38,105 nt of DNA from Clostridium sp. CAG:169 (GTDB lineage: Bacteria > Bacillota > Clostridia > Oscillospirales > Ruminococcaceae), in assembly GCA_000435195.1 (NCBI GenBank), contig FR880271.1, positions 4,219-42,323 on the forward strand. The letters run 5' to 3'. Positions 30,694-37,702 of the stretch are shown here, in pieces. The position numbers and the translations under genes were made by a program. The number at the start of each line of letters is the position of its first letter. Within the stretch, counting starts at the first letter, position 1. The notes beneath the pieces were generated by a model. The model worked only from the letters and a program-made list of their open reading frames with translations. It was not told the DNA's origin and did no database searches.

Positions 30694-31064
30694 AGCAGCG
30701 CCAGCATCAGGGTGTTGTCGGTGCAATGGTCGCTGTACAGCAGCCAGAGCAGACCGAGAATCAGTAGCTGGTCCCGTTCGAGGGGAAGAAAATCCAGCAG
30801 GGAAGCGCCGTTTGCATCCGCGGAAGATAAAGGCGGTGTTTGCGGCTGCGGGTGGTAGCTGCTGGTGGGATGCGGTTCGGCAGAAGGAGCCGGCTGCACA
30901 GGAGCGGGCGGGTCTGACTGCGGTTCGACAAAGAAGGATGGCTGGTGCGACGGGCGCTTGAGGACCTGCTGGGAACGCTGCTGCATCTGCCGCACCCGCT
31001 CGAGTGCCTCCTGCTGCATCTGCTGCATCTGCTGCGGGGAATATTCCCGCTGCTGCCACTTCAT
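30678..31064 (-). CDS. Unknown Gln-rich protein with a C-terminal hydrophobic segment
   Basis: The 128-aa protein has an N-terminal Gln/Arg-rich helical region (MKWQQREYSPQQMQQMQQEAL), a proline-rich middle (QPSFFVEPQSDPPAPVQPAPS) and a C-terminal hydrophobic end, LLILGLLWLLYSD, then LMLALLYLFL. This layout (a soluble linker with a hydrophobic C-terminal 'LLxLLYLL' pair) is common in small Clostridial proteins, some sporulation-linked, but no function is known to me. ATG 31064 overlaps the stop of the preceding gene by 4 bases (ATGA). It is the last gene of a three-gene set. Confidence 0.72.
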   Translation of the reverse strand: MKWQQREYSPQQMQQMQQEALERVRQMQQRSQQVLKRPSHQPSFFVEPQSDPPAPVQPAPSAEPHPTSSYHPQPQTPPLSSADANGASLLDFLPLERDQLLILGLLWLLYSDHCTDNTLMLALLYLFL

Positions 31065-31483
31065 TGGCTGTCACCTCCTAAGCGGAACAAACCGCTTTCC
31101 TTTAAGGTGGGAAGCAGCTGGACCAGCTGCATGATGCGCACCGCATCGTCCACCTTTTTTGCGCGCTTTTCAGAGAGCAGCGGGCGCAGCGCACGCAGCA
31201 GCTCCACACTGGGACTGGGCTGGGAAAGGCTCTGCATAGCGCTTTGCAGTTTGAGAAGCAGAGACGGGTCGATGGCAGGTTTAGTTTCCCTGGGAGCAGC
31301 GCCGAGTACAGCGGACAGGTCGGGCAGACCGCCACAGGAAGCAGTCTCATTGGAAGAAGACTGTGCAGGCGCACCCAAACCCAGTGAAGCTGCCATCTGC
31401 CCGAGCTGCTGCATCCGCTGCGGGTCGGCAAGCAGCTGGGAAATCATTGCACCCAAATCAGGGGTGTTTTCCGTTTGGGACAA
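31061..31483 (-). CDS. Unknown 140-aa helical protein with LLADPQ motif
   Basis: The protein starts at a TTG (31483), 8 bases after AAGGAGG. It is cytosolic and helical: MISQLLADPQRMQQLGQMAASLG, then SLLLKLQSAMQSLSQPSPSVELLRALRPLLSEKRAKKVDDAVRIMQLVQLLP. The LLADPQ-R-M-QQ motif recurs as LLADPQ-K-L-QQ in the next gene upstream, so the two are probably related. The function is unknown. It overlaps the following gene by 4 bases, so the set is translationally coupled. Confidence 0.75.
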   Translation of the reverse strand: MSQTENTPDLGAMISQLLADPQRMQQLGQMAASLGLGAPAQSSSNETASCGGLPDLSAVLGAAPRETKPAIDPSLLLKLQSAMQSLSQPSPSVELLRALRPLLSEKRAKKVDDAVRIMQLVQLLPTLKESGLFRLGGDSQ

Positions 31484-31523
31484 GGCACTTCCCTCCTTTT
31501 TATATGACAAGTCAGAATGTAGG

Positions 31524-31769
31524 TTATTTCATCTTCTGCAAAAGGGCGGACAGGTCGGTTTTGGAAAGCACCTGCTGGAGTTTTTGCGGGTCAGCAAGCA
31601 GAGCATTGAGCCGGGTGGCGCTTTGCGAATCCATATTTGCCTGAAGGGAACTGAAATCTCCCTGCTCAAGCTGACAGCGCAGCACCTGTGGGTCGATGTG
31701 AAGCTGTTGTCCTGCCAACTTTAAAAGAAGGTCCAGCTGTGCGGGAGAGGGTTGTTTAAAAGAAGACAT
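31524..31769 (-). CDS. Unknown 81-aa helical protein with LLADPQ motif
   Basis: A small soluble protein: SPAQLDLLLKLAGQQLHIDPQVLRCQLEQGDFSSL, then LNALLADPQKLQQVLSKTDLSALLQKMK. AGGAGG lies 8 bases before the ATG. It is the first gene of the three-gene set. The C-terminal LLADPQKLQQVL matches the motif in the next protein. The set is preceded by a candidate sigmaK/E-type promoter, hinting at a sporulation role, which remains unproven. Confidence 0.75.
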   Translation of the reverse strand: MSSFKQPSPAQLDLLLKLAGQQLHIDPQVLRCQLEQGDFSSLQANMDSQSATRLNALLADPQKLQQVLSKTDLSALLQKMK

Positions 31770-31836
31770 GATGATTTCCTCCTGTTTTACTGCCGATAGG
31801 GCCTGTGTTTAAAAAAATGATTTGCGGTTCATTCTT

Positions 31837-31863
31837 TACTATATGAAAAGGCAAGGGGAAAGT
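31837..31863 (-). promoter_or_regulatory. Candidate sigmaK/sigmaE-type promoter of the LLADPQ gene set
   Basis: On the minus strand CATATAGTA (31845-31837) fits CATANNNTA, and an AC (31863-31862) lies 16 bases before it, as for sigmaK sites. It is about 68 bases before the first ATG. The same pattern precedes spoVM in this window. The match is short and could be chance. Confidence 0.4.
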
Positions 31864-31947
31864 TTCCTTTGAAAGCAGCTCAAGAGAGAAAAGAAATGGA
31901 CAGGAAATGAATTTTGTTAAAATGCAGATAAAAAAGAAAAAAGGCAG

Positions 31948-31976
31948 TTGCAAAAAAAGAGCGATTATATGATAAT
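31948..31976 (+). promoter_or_regulatory. Probable sigmaA promoter of the phosphodiesterase-birA operon
   Basis: TTGCAA (31948-31953), a 17-base spacer and GATAAT (31971-31976), 27 bases before the ATG at 32004. Confidence 0.55.
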
Positions 31977-32003
31977 AGAATTGTCAGAAAAGGGGGGTTA
32001 GAG

Positions 32004-32492
32004 ATGAGAGTAGTCGTACTGTCCGACACCCACGGCAGGGTGGAGCGAATCAAAAAGGTCATCGAGCAGCAGCCACAGGCGGAACTGTTCATCTTTTTGG
32101 GGGATGGTCTGCGCGATTTCCGCCAGGCGATGTATGGAGTGCCGGTGGAGGAGTGGCGTGTCTGTGGAAACTGTGATTTTGGCGCCAATGAGGAGTATAC
32201 GCTGATTTCCTATGTCAAGGATGTCAAGTTTTACTGCGTACACGGACATCAGTGGAATGTGAAGTACAGCCTGGGAGAGCTGATTGACCAGGCGCGCAGC
32301 AAAGATGCCAATGTTTTGCTGTACGGTCACACCCATCAGGCGTATTATGCGTATCGGGACGGGCTGCACATCTTTAATCCGGGCAGCCTGGGCAGTCCAA
32401 AGGAGCCGTTCTATCCCACCTATGGAACCATCGACATTCAGGGCAAAAGCATCGTTTTTAACCATGTGCCCTTGGAGGAGAGAGACCGATGA
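32004..32492 (+). CDS. YfcE/MJ0936-family metallophosphodiesterase
   Basis: The 162-aa cytosolic metal-dependent phosphodiesterase begins VVLSDTHGR (D8-x-H10), has FLGDG as the second motif, GNCD, then VHGHQ and the closing YGHTH motif: the complete calcineurin-like metal site of this family. E. coli YfcE hydrolyses model phosphodiesters; its natural substrate is unknown. AAGGGGGG precedes the ATG. The next gene (biotin ligase) overlaps its stop by 4 bases, so the two are coupled. Confidence 0.9.
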   Translation: MRVVVLSDTHGRVERIKKVIEQQPQAELFIFLGDGLRDFRQAMYGVPVEEWRVCGNCDFGANEEYTLISYVKDVKFYCVHGHQWNVKYSLGELIDQARSKDANVLLYGHTHQAYYAYRDGLHIFNPGSLGSPKEPFYPTYGTIDIQGKSIVFNHVPLEERDR

Positions 32493-33268
32493 AACAGCTG
32501 CGCGGCGGATTTTCACTGTTGGAATTGGATGTGGTCGATTCGACCAACGAATATCTCAAGCGGCAGGGAGGACAGCTGCCGGACAAGACCGTTGTGATGG
32601 CACATCGTCAGACTGCCGGAAAAGGACGGCTGGGCAGAAGCTGGCAGTCCGAACCGGGGGAGAGCCTGGCTGTTTCCTGGCTGTTTTGTTCGCTGGAGCC
32701 GCAGCAGCTGCAATGGCTGCCGCTAGCAGCAGGGATGGCGCTGCATCAATCGCTGGAAAGCCAGCTGGGACAGCAAGCCGGACTGTTTGTCAAATGGCCC
32801 AACGACCTGGTTGGCAGGCAGGCGGACGGCAGCTTCAAAAAGCTGGCGGGCATCCTGTGCGAAAGCCGCAGTGGGGAGCGCTCCTTTGCGGTGTGCGGCA
32901 TCGGGATAAACCTATGTCAGCCGGCATCTTTTTTTGAGCAGGCAGGTCTGCCCGATGCAGGGTCGGTCGCTCAGGTGTTTTACTGTGTGCCGGATGCCTA
33001 CCAACTGCTCGAGGAGATCGGAGTACATCTGCAAAATTGGCTGTTTGTACTGAAATCAGGACCCAAGCAGCTACTGGATGCCTATTCCTCCCGTTGCATT
33101 ACGTTAGGCAGGCAGGTCTGCATTTGCCGGGAAGGGCAGATGCCAATAGAAGCGAAAGCCATTCGCATCGACAGCGACGGTCAACTGGTGTGTCTGACAC
33201 AAAAAGAAGAAGTAAAGGTGCGTGCGGGAGAGGTTTCGGTGCGCGGGCTTTATGGATATGTAGAATAA
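32489..33268 (+). CDS. birA: Biotin-[acetyl-CoA-carboxylase] ligase
   Basis: The 259-aa cytosolic ligase attaches biotin to carboxylase carrier proteins. It has QTAGKGRLGRSW (41-52), the biotinyl-AMP loop, and KWPNDL (102-107) with KLAGIL shortly after. A small C-terminal SH3-like domain (about 210-259) closes it. It lacks the N-terminal DNA-binding domain of E. coli BirA, so it is a ligase only and does not repress transcription. The start overlaps the preceding stop by 4 bases. Confidence 0.92.
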   Translation: MKQLRGGFSLLELDVVDSTNEYLKRQGGQLPDKTVVMAHRQTAGKGRLGRSWQSEPGESLAVSWLFCSLEPQQLQWLPLAAGMALHQSLESQLGQQAGLFVKWPNDLVGRQADGSFKKLAGILCESRSGERSFAVCGIGINLCQPASFFEQAGLPDAGSVAQVFYCVPDAYQLLEEIGVHLQNWLFVLKSGPKQLLDAYSSRCITLGRQVCICREGQMPIEAKAIRIDSDGQLVCLTQKEEVKVRAGEVSVRGLYGYVE

Positions 33269-33301
33269 ACAGGAAAAAGAAACAGAAAGAAGGAAGAAAA
33301 G

Positions 33302-34090
33302 ATGGATACAAAAGAAAAAGTTTTGCGCAACTTGTCCTATGGACTTTATCAGATTGGAGTGATGGATGGTCAGCGTCCATGCGGGTGTATCATCAACACC
33401 GTTTTTCAGGTGACCAGCGAAAATCCAATCGTTGCCATCAGTATGCACAAGGACAACTATACATGGGAATTGATTGAGAAGGAGAACCGCTTTTCGGTAT
33501 CTATCCTTTCGGAAAAGACCCGCAAGGAAATCATTCAGAAGCTGGGCTTTGTCTCCGGCAGAAACCACGACAAATATGAAGGCTTGCATTATACCATCAA
33601 GGATGGACTGCCGGTGCTGGATGAGCAGTGCAGCGGTGCGCTGATCTGTCAGGTGGTTTCGATTGCAGATACACCGACCCACAAGGTGATCCTGGCATCG
33701 GTGGAGCAGGCGTATGAGCTGAAAAACACCGTTCCGATGACCTACCGTTACTACCATGAGGTCATCAAGGGCGGAGCGCCGAAGAATGCGCCTTCCTATA
33801 TTGAGCCGGAAGCGGCAACCAAACAGCAGACATCCGCACAGAGATGGGTCTGCGACGTATGCGGTTATGTGTACGAAGGGGACCTGACACAGGAGCCGGA
33901 CGATTACGTCTGCCCGCTGTGCGGTGTTGATAAATCTCATTTTATAAAGGAGGAAACAACAATGGCAGAAACAGAACGCTGGGTATGTGATGTATGCGGT
34001 TATGTATACGAAGGAGATCTGACACAGGAGCCGGACGATTACGTTTGCCCACTGTGCGGTGTAGACAAGAGCCAGTTCACCAAAGAATAA
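33302..34090 (+). CDS. Flavin reductase-like protein fused to two tandem rubredoxin domains
   Basis: The 262-aa protein has an N-terminal FMN-binding flavin-reductase domain (1-155: LSYGLYQIGVMDGQRPCGCIINTVFQV), as in the Hrb 'high-molecular-weight rubredoxin' used in anaerobic O2/NO reduction. Two nearly identical rubredoxin domains follow, with iron cysteines C184/C187/C204/C207 and C229/C232/C249/C252; the core from WVCDVCGYVYEG to PLCGVDKS is the same in both. Between them is MAETE (M221), preceded by a full ribosome site. The known fused form has one rubredoxin, so the second seems to be a duplicated domain. AAGGAAGAAAAG precedes the main ATG. It likely receives electrons from NAD(P)H through FMN and passes them to an O2 or NO reductase not in this window. 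Confidence 0.92.
   Translation: MDTKEKVLRNLSYGLYQIGVMDGQRPCGCIINTVFQVTSENPIVAISMHKDNYTWELIEKENRFSVSILSEKTRKEIIQKLGFVSGRNHDKYEGLHYTIKDGLPVLDEQCSGALICQVVSIADTPTHKVILASVEQAYELKNTVPMTYRYYHEVIKGGAPKNAPSYIEPEAATKQQTSAQRWVCDVCGYVYEGDLTQEPDDYVCPLCGVDKSHFIKEETTMAETERWVCDVCGYVYEGDLTQEPDDYVCPLCGVDKSQFTKE
33946..33964 (+). promoter_or_regulatory. Internal ribosome site and in-frame ATG before the second rubredoxin
   Basis: AAAGGAGG (33946-33953) with an 8-base gap before ATG (33962-33964) is a textbook initiation site inside the coding sequence and in the same frame. It would make a free 42-aa rubredoxin (33962-34090) in addition to the fusion. In the first rubredoxin copy the codons after KE read GAA, while the second copy has TAA at the same place, a single T-to-G difference. 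Confidence 0.7.
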
Positions 34091-34105
34091 TCTAAGGGAA
34101 CACTC

Positions 34106-34134
34106 TTGATTTCTGTGGGGGACTGTGCTATAAT
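34106..34134 (+). promoter_or_regulatory. SigmaA promoter of tRNA-Pro
   Basis: TTGATT (34106-34111), a 17-base spacer and perfect TATAAT (34129-34134) preceded by extended TG. The tRNA begins 12 bases after the -10. Confidence 0.88.
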
Positions 34135-34146
34135 GGTCAGTATCAT

Positions 34147-34222
34147 CTGGGTGTGGCGCAGCTGGTAGCGTGCTACCTTGGGGTGGTAGAGGCCGTGGGT
34201 TCAAGTCCCGCCACTCAGACCA
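34147..34222 (+). tRNA. tRNA-Pro (anticodon GGG), CCA encoded
   Basis: The cloverleaf closes fully. The acceptor CTGGGTG (34147-34153) pairs with CACTCAG (34212-34218) with one G-T; the D-stem is GCGC/GCGT; the anticodon stem CTACC/GGTAG has loop TTGGGGT, so the anticodon is G34-G35-G36 for CCC/CCU proline codons; the variable loop is AGGCC; the T-arm GTGGG/CCCGC has loop TTCAAGT; the discriminator is A34219 and CCA is encoded (34220-34222). It has its own promoter and terminator. Confidence 0.95.
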
Positions 34223-34240
34223 GCGGCAGATTGTGTCGCA

Positions 34241-34280
34241 AACAAAAAACGCGTCCACGTTTGTGGACGCGTTTTTTGTT
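34241..34280 (+). terminator. Terminator of tRNA-Pro
   Basis: AACAAAAAACGCGTCCAC (34241-34258) pairs perfectly with 34263-34280 around a 4-base loop, with the T-run inside the second arm. Confidence 0.93.
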
Positions 34281-34328
34281 ATATAGACAGTTCCTATGAA
34301 AGAATCGTTTCTTATCATTTTAAAATGT

Positions 34329-34372
34329 GACCCCGCTTCAATCGAAAATTCGGTTGAAGCGGGTCTTTTTTT
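34329..34372 (+). terminator. Orphan intrinsic terminator
   Basis: GACCCCGCTTCAA near 34329-34341 pairs with TTGAAGCGGGTC near 34354-34365 (one bulged C), followed by seven Ts. It follows the tRNA terminator by about 50 bases with no gene between. It may be a remnant of a lost gene or a second safety terminator. Confidence 0.85.
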
Positions 34373-34452
34373 GGACATCAGAATCAACTTTTGGTATAAA
34401 GTCAAATCATATCAACAAATTGGCGAAATAAGAAGAGGAAGTAAAAATAACA

Positions 34453-34728
34453 ATGAGAAAAAATATCACAATAAACAACAAAAAGTATATTTTTGACGAT
34501 CAGATACGGGACAACCTTGCAGTGCGCACCGGCTTTGACCGATTGGCGCAGCAGACCTTTGACATTTCGTTTGAGGAGTGGCACAAAGGCGGTTGGTGGC
34601 AGGAAAACTATCAGCCGCATCTGCTGCTGTGCGACGGAAAGGTAGCGGCAAATCTGTCGGTCAACCGCATAGATTGTCAAATCAACGGCGTTCGGCGCAG
34701 GATGTTTCCGACCCTGTCGCACGCTTGA
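34453..34728 (+). pseudogene. Truncated GNAT-family N-acetyltransferase (N-terminal fragment)
   Basis: The 91-aa frame begins like a larger GNAT-type acetyltransferase: FDRLAQQTFDISFEEWHKGGWWQENYQPHLLLCDGKVAANLSVNRID, then INGVRR. In complete relatives this point leads into IQIGTVMTD and the acetyl-CoA loop (R-x-x-G-x-G/A). Here the frame turns to MFPTLSHA and stops, and the acetyl-CoA site is absent. The remaining C-terminal part is not found before the MATE gene at 34851. It is therefore a deletion-type pseudogene or an inactive fragment. Confidence 0.78.
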
Positions 34729-34850
34729 TTGCATAAGCATACAAGACCATACCGATGGTATATTCTGCTGCTTTGGGGGTTGCGCACAGACAAAAGCTGT
34801 GATACCATGTTAAATGGAGATAAAATGATACCTCAGAAAAGGGTGGTAGA

Positions 34851-36206
34851 ATGAAGGAAAACAGAGGTCTGATGACCGAGGGAGTTATCTGGAAGCAGCT
34901 GTTGCTGTTTGCGCTGCCGCTGCTGCTGGGCAATCTGTTCCAGCAATTTTACAACACGGTCGACTCCATCGTGGTCGGCAATTACATCGGAGCCAATGCG
35001 CTGGCATCGGTGGGTGCGAGCACGCCGATTGTCAATCTGATGGTCGGGATGTTCACCGGTCTGGGCACCGGCGCGGGCGTGGTCATCGCCCAGTTTTTCG
35101 GAGCCAAGGACCACAAGGGCGTACACGACGGAGTTCATACCACCATTGCGCTGTGTATCGTGTCCGGTCTGGTGATGGCAGTGGTAGGCGTCGCACTTTC
35201 GCCGACCATCCTGCGCCTTCTGGATACGCCTGCAGAAATCATGGAGGGGTCGGTGACCTATCTTCAGATTTACTTCATGGGTGTGATGGCACTGATGATT
35301 TACAACATGGGTTCGGGTATCCTGCGTGCGGTGGGAGATTCCAGAACGCCGCTGTATTTTTTGATGGTTTCCAGCGTGGTCAACATCCTGTTGGACCTGC
35401 TGTTTGTTATCAAGGTGCAGATGGGCGTTGCCGGTGTTGCCTGGGCGACGCTGATTGCACAGGCAATCTCTGCGTGTCTGGTGCTGATTCGTCTGATGAC
35501 CAGCACCGAGAGCTACAAGCTGATTTTAAAGGACATCCGCTTTCACAAAAAGGTGCTGCTGGAAACGGTTCGCATCGGCTTGCCGGGAGGAATCCAGAAT
35601 GCGGTCATCTCCTTTTCCAATTTGATCGTTCAGTACAACATCAACAGCTTTGGTGCAGCTGCGGTGGCAGGATGCAGCGCCTACACCAAGATAGACGGCT
35701 TTGCCATCCTGCCGGTGATGAGCTTTTCTATGGCAATCACCACCTTTACCGGACAGAACATCGGAGCCAAAAACTATGACCGGGTGCGCAAGGGAGCCAA
35801 GACCTGCCTTGTGATTGCGCTGGCGGTGACATTGACCTTGTCGGGTGGGCTGTATCTGTTTGGGGAAAAGCTGCTGCGGGTCTTTTCTTCCGACCGGCAG
35901 GTTTTGTCCTATGCGGTGCAGATGATGCACTTTTTAGTGCCGGGCTATGTTTGCCTGGCGGTTGCGCACACCTACTGCGGCGTGGTGCGCGGAGCGGGTA
36001 TCTCGATGGTGCCGATGCTGGCGCTGGTGGGCAATATGTGCGTGCTGAGAGTCATTTGGATTTCTTTGGCAATGCCGGTTTTCCACAATATCATTGTTGT
36101 ATTTTTAGGCTATTCGCTGACCTGGCTGACCAGCGCCTTGACGATGGTGATTTATTATCATCGTTCCGGCTGGCTGGAGCGGCACCAGTTACAGCGCGTT
36201 GCATAA
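34851..36206 (+). CDS. MATE-family multidrug efflux transporter
   Basis: The 451-aa inner-membrane protein has about 12 helices in two homologous halves. It begins LMTEGVIWKQLLLFALPLLLGNLFQQFYNTVDSIVVGNYIGANALASVGAS, the classic MATE N-terminus with the VDSIVVG motif. It exports cationic drugs or metabolites using a Na+ or H+ gradient; the substrate is unknown. AAAGGGTGG precedes the ATG. The next gene starts 18-27 bases after the stop and may be cotranscribed. Confidence 0.94.
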   Translation: MKENRGLMTEGVIWKQLLLFALPLLLGNLFQQFYNTVDSIVVGNYIGANALASVGASTPIVNLMVGMFTGLGTGAGVVIAQFFGAKDHKGVHDGVHTTIALCIVSGLVMAVVGVALSPTILRLLDTPAEIMEGSVTYLQIYFMGVMALMIYNMGSGILRAVGDSRTPLYFLMVSSVVNILLDLLFVIKVQMGVAGVAWATLIAQAISACLVLIRLMTSTESYKLILKDIRFHKKVLLETVRIGLPGGIQNAVISFSNLIVQYNINSFGAAAVAGCSAYTKIDGFAILPVMSFSMAITTFTGQNIGAKNYDRVRKGAKTCLVIALAVTLTLSGGLYLFGEKLLRVFSSDRQVLSYAVQMMHFLVPGYVCLAVAHTYCGVVRGAGISMVPMLALVGNMCVLRVIWISLAMPVFHNIIVVFLGYSLTWLTSALTMVIYYHRSGWLERHQLQRVA

Positions 36207-36233
36207 ATATTTTCTGAGAAAAGGATGGAGAAG

Positions 36234-37154
36234 ATGGAAAAGAAGAGGGCAGAAGTGATGGGGAGCTTGTCGCTGCTGGTAGTGGCAATCATCTGGGGAA
36301 GCGGATTTATCGCTTCGCAGATGGCACTGGATGCGCAGATGAGCTCGGCATTCATCATGTTCGTTCGTTTTGCAATCGCGGCACTGATTGTCGGGATTGT
36401 TTTCCACAAGGACCTGAAGAAAAACATGAAGAAGGAACACATCAAGGGCGGATTGCTGATTGGTACCTTTTTGTTCCTGGCGTTCTATGTGCAGACGGTG
36501 GCGCTGCAGTACACCACCCCTTCCAACAACGCTTTTATCACCGCAGCCAACGTGGTGATCGTGCCGTTTTTGTGGTGGGCAATCAGCAAGAAAAAACCGG
36601 GAGCGAAATTTATCGTTTCCTCTTTCCTGTGCCTGCTGGGCATCGGCATTCTGTCAATCAACTTTTCGGAAGGCTTTGCCTTTAAGATTGGCGACTTGAT
36701 GACACTGGGCTGTGCCTTTTTGTTCGCCTGCCAGATTGTGACCACCGGCATTTTAGCGCTGAAGATGGATGCAAAGGTGATTGTATTTTTGCAGTTTGCC
36801 GTAGCGGCAGTCTGGGGATTTTTTGCCTTTTTGTTGACCGACGGTGATTTCTCCTCCTTCCTTTCCTCGGAGGGCATGGGTGCGGTCATCTATCTGGGTG
36901 TTTTCAGCACCTGCTTGTGCTACTTTTTGCAGACAACCGCACAGCAGCATGTTCATTCGGCAAAGGCAGCCATCATCCTGTCCACCGAGTCGCTGTTCGG
37001 CACCATCTTTTCGGTGCTGCTGGGCTATGACCCGCTGTCGCCGCAGATGGTGGTCGGCGGAATCATCATTCTGATTTCCATTACTATGACCGAAATCAAG
37101 CTCCCCTTTGGTAAGAAGGAGAAGCCGATTCTGGTGGAAAAAAGGGAGGATTGA
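36234..37154 (+). CDS. DMT-superfamily (EamA) transporter
   Basis: The 306-aa membrane protein has ten helices in two EamA halves: SLSLLVVAIIWGSGFIASQMALDAQM, a WGSGF-type EamA motif, and later TESLFGTIFSVLLGYDPLSPQMVVGGIIILISI, the second-half signature. It likely exports amino acids or metabolites; the substrate cannot be told. I prefer ATG 36234 (AAAAGG 9 bases upstream) over the ATG three codons earlier, which abuts that site. ogt starts 5 bases after its stop, so they form an operon. Confidence 0.92.
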   Translation: MEKKRAEVMGSLSLLVVAIIWGSGFIASQMALDAQMSSAFIMFVRFAIAALIVGIVFHKDLKKNMKKEHIKGGLLIGTFLFLAFYVQTVALQYTTPSNNAFITAANVVIVPFLWWAISKKKPGAKFIVSSFLCLLGIGILSINFSEGFAFKIGDLMTLGCAFLFACQIVTTGILALKMDAKVIVFLQFAVAAVWGFFAFLLTDGDFSSFLSSEGMGAVIYLGVFSTCLCYFLQTTAQQHVHSAKAAIILSTESLFGTIFSVLLGYDPLSPQMVVGGIIILISITMTEIKLPFGKKEKPILVEKRED

Positions 37155-37158
37155 TGGA

Positions 37159-37638
37159 ATGCTCTACCGATACAGCTTCGATTCGCCGGTAGGCTGTCTG
37201 CGCTTGGAAGAGGAAGACGGCTATCTGACCGGCTTGCATTTTGACCCGGACCCATCGGTCCGGTATGCGGACGATACAGATTTGCTGCGGCAGACCCGGA
37301 AACAGCTGGCAGAATATTTTGCCGGCAGCCGCACCAGCTTTTCGATTCCGCTGAAATTGCAGGGGACCGACTTTCAAAAGCGGGTCTGGAAGGTGCTGCA
37401 AACCATTCCCTATGCAAAGACGATGAGCTATGGGCAGGTTGCAGCGCTGGCAGGAAATCCGAAAGCTTGTCGTGCGGTCGGGATGGCAAACAACCGCAAT
37501 CCAGTTGCCATCATTGTGCCCTGTCATCGGGTCATCGGTGCAAACGGCGGAATGGTCGGCTACGGCGGCGGACTGTGGGTCAAGGAAAAGCTGCTGAGGC
37601 TGGAGCAGGATGTCCTGAATCGCACTCAAGAAGAATAA
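37159..37638 (+). CDS. ogt: Methylated-DNA-protein-cysteine S-methyltransferase
   Basis: The 159-aa suicide DNA repair protein moves the methyl group from O6-methylguanine to its own cysteine. The active site is PCHRV (121-125, C122), preceded by FQKRVWKVLQTIPYAKTMSYGQVAALAGNPKACRAVGMANNRNP, the DNA-binding helix-turn-helix with its arginine finger. The N-terminal ribonuclease-H-like domain is short, as in Ogt. ATG 37159 has GGGAGG 9 bases upstream. It is the last gene of the run that starts with the MATE gene. Confidence 0.94.
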   Translation: MLYRYSFDSPVGCLRLEEEDGYLTGLHFDPDPSVRYADDTDLLRQTRKQLAEYFAGSRTSFSIPLKLQGTDFQKRVWKVLQTIPYAKTMSYGQVAALAGNPKACRAVGMANNRNPVAIIVPCHRVIGANGGMVGYGGGLWVKEKLLRLEQDVLNRTQEE

Positions 37639-37641
37639 AAT

Positions 37642-37681
37642 AAAAATCCCGTTCTCTGTTTAGTCAGAGAACGGGATTTTT
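37642..37681. terminator. Bidirectional terminator between ogt and the glycosyltransferase gene
   Basis: AAAAATCCCGTTCTCTG (37642-37658) pairs perfectly with 37665-37681 around TTTAGT, with T/A runs on both sides. Confidence 0.93.
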
Positions 37682-37702
37682 TTGATATACAAAAATTCTG
37701 CA

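Noticed and set aside
34296..34496. A 66-codon plus-strand ORF after tRNA-Pro
   Set aside because: It runs through a terminator hairpin, has no ribosome site and overlaps the GNAT fragment.
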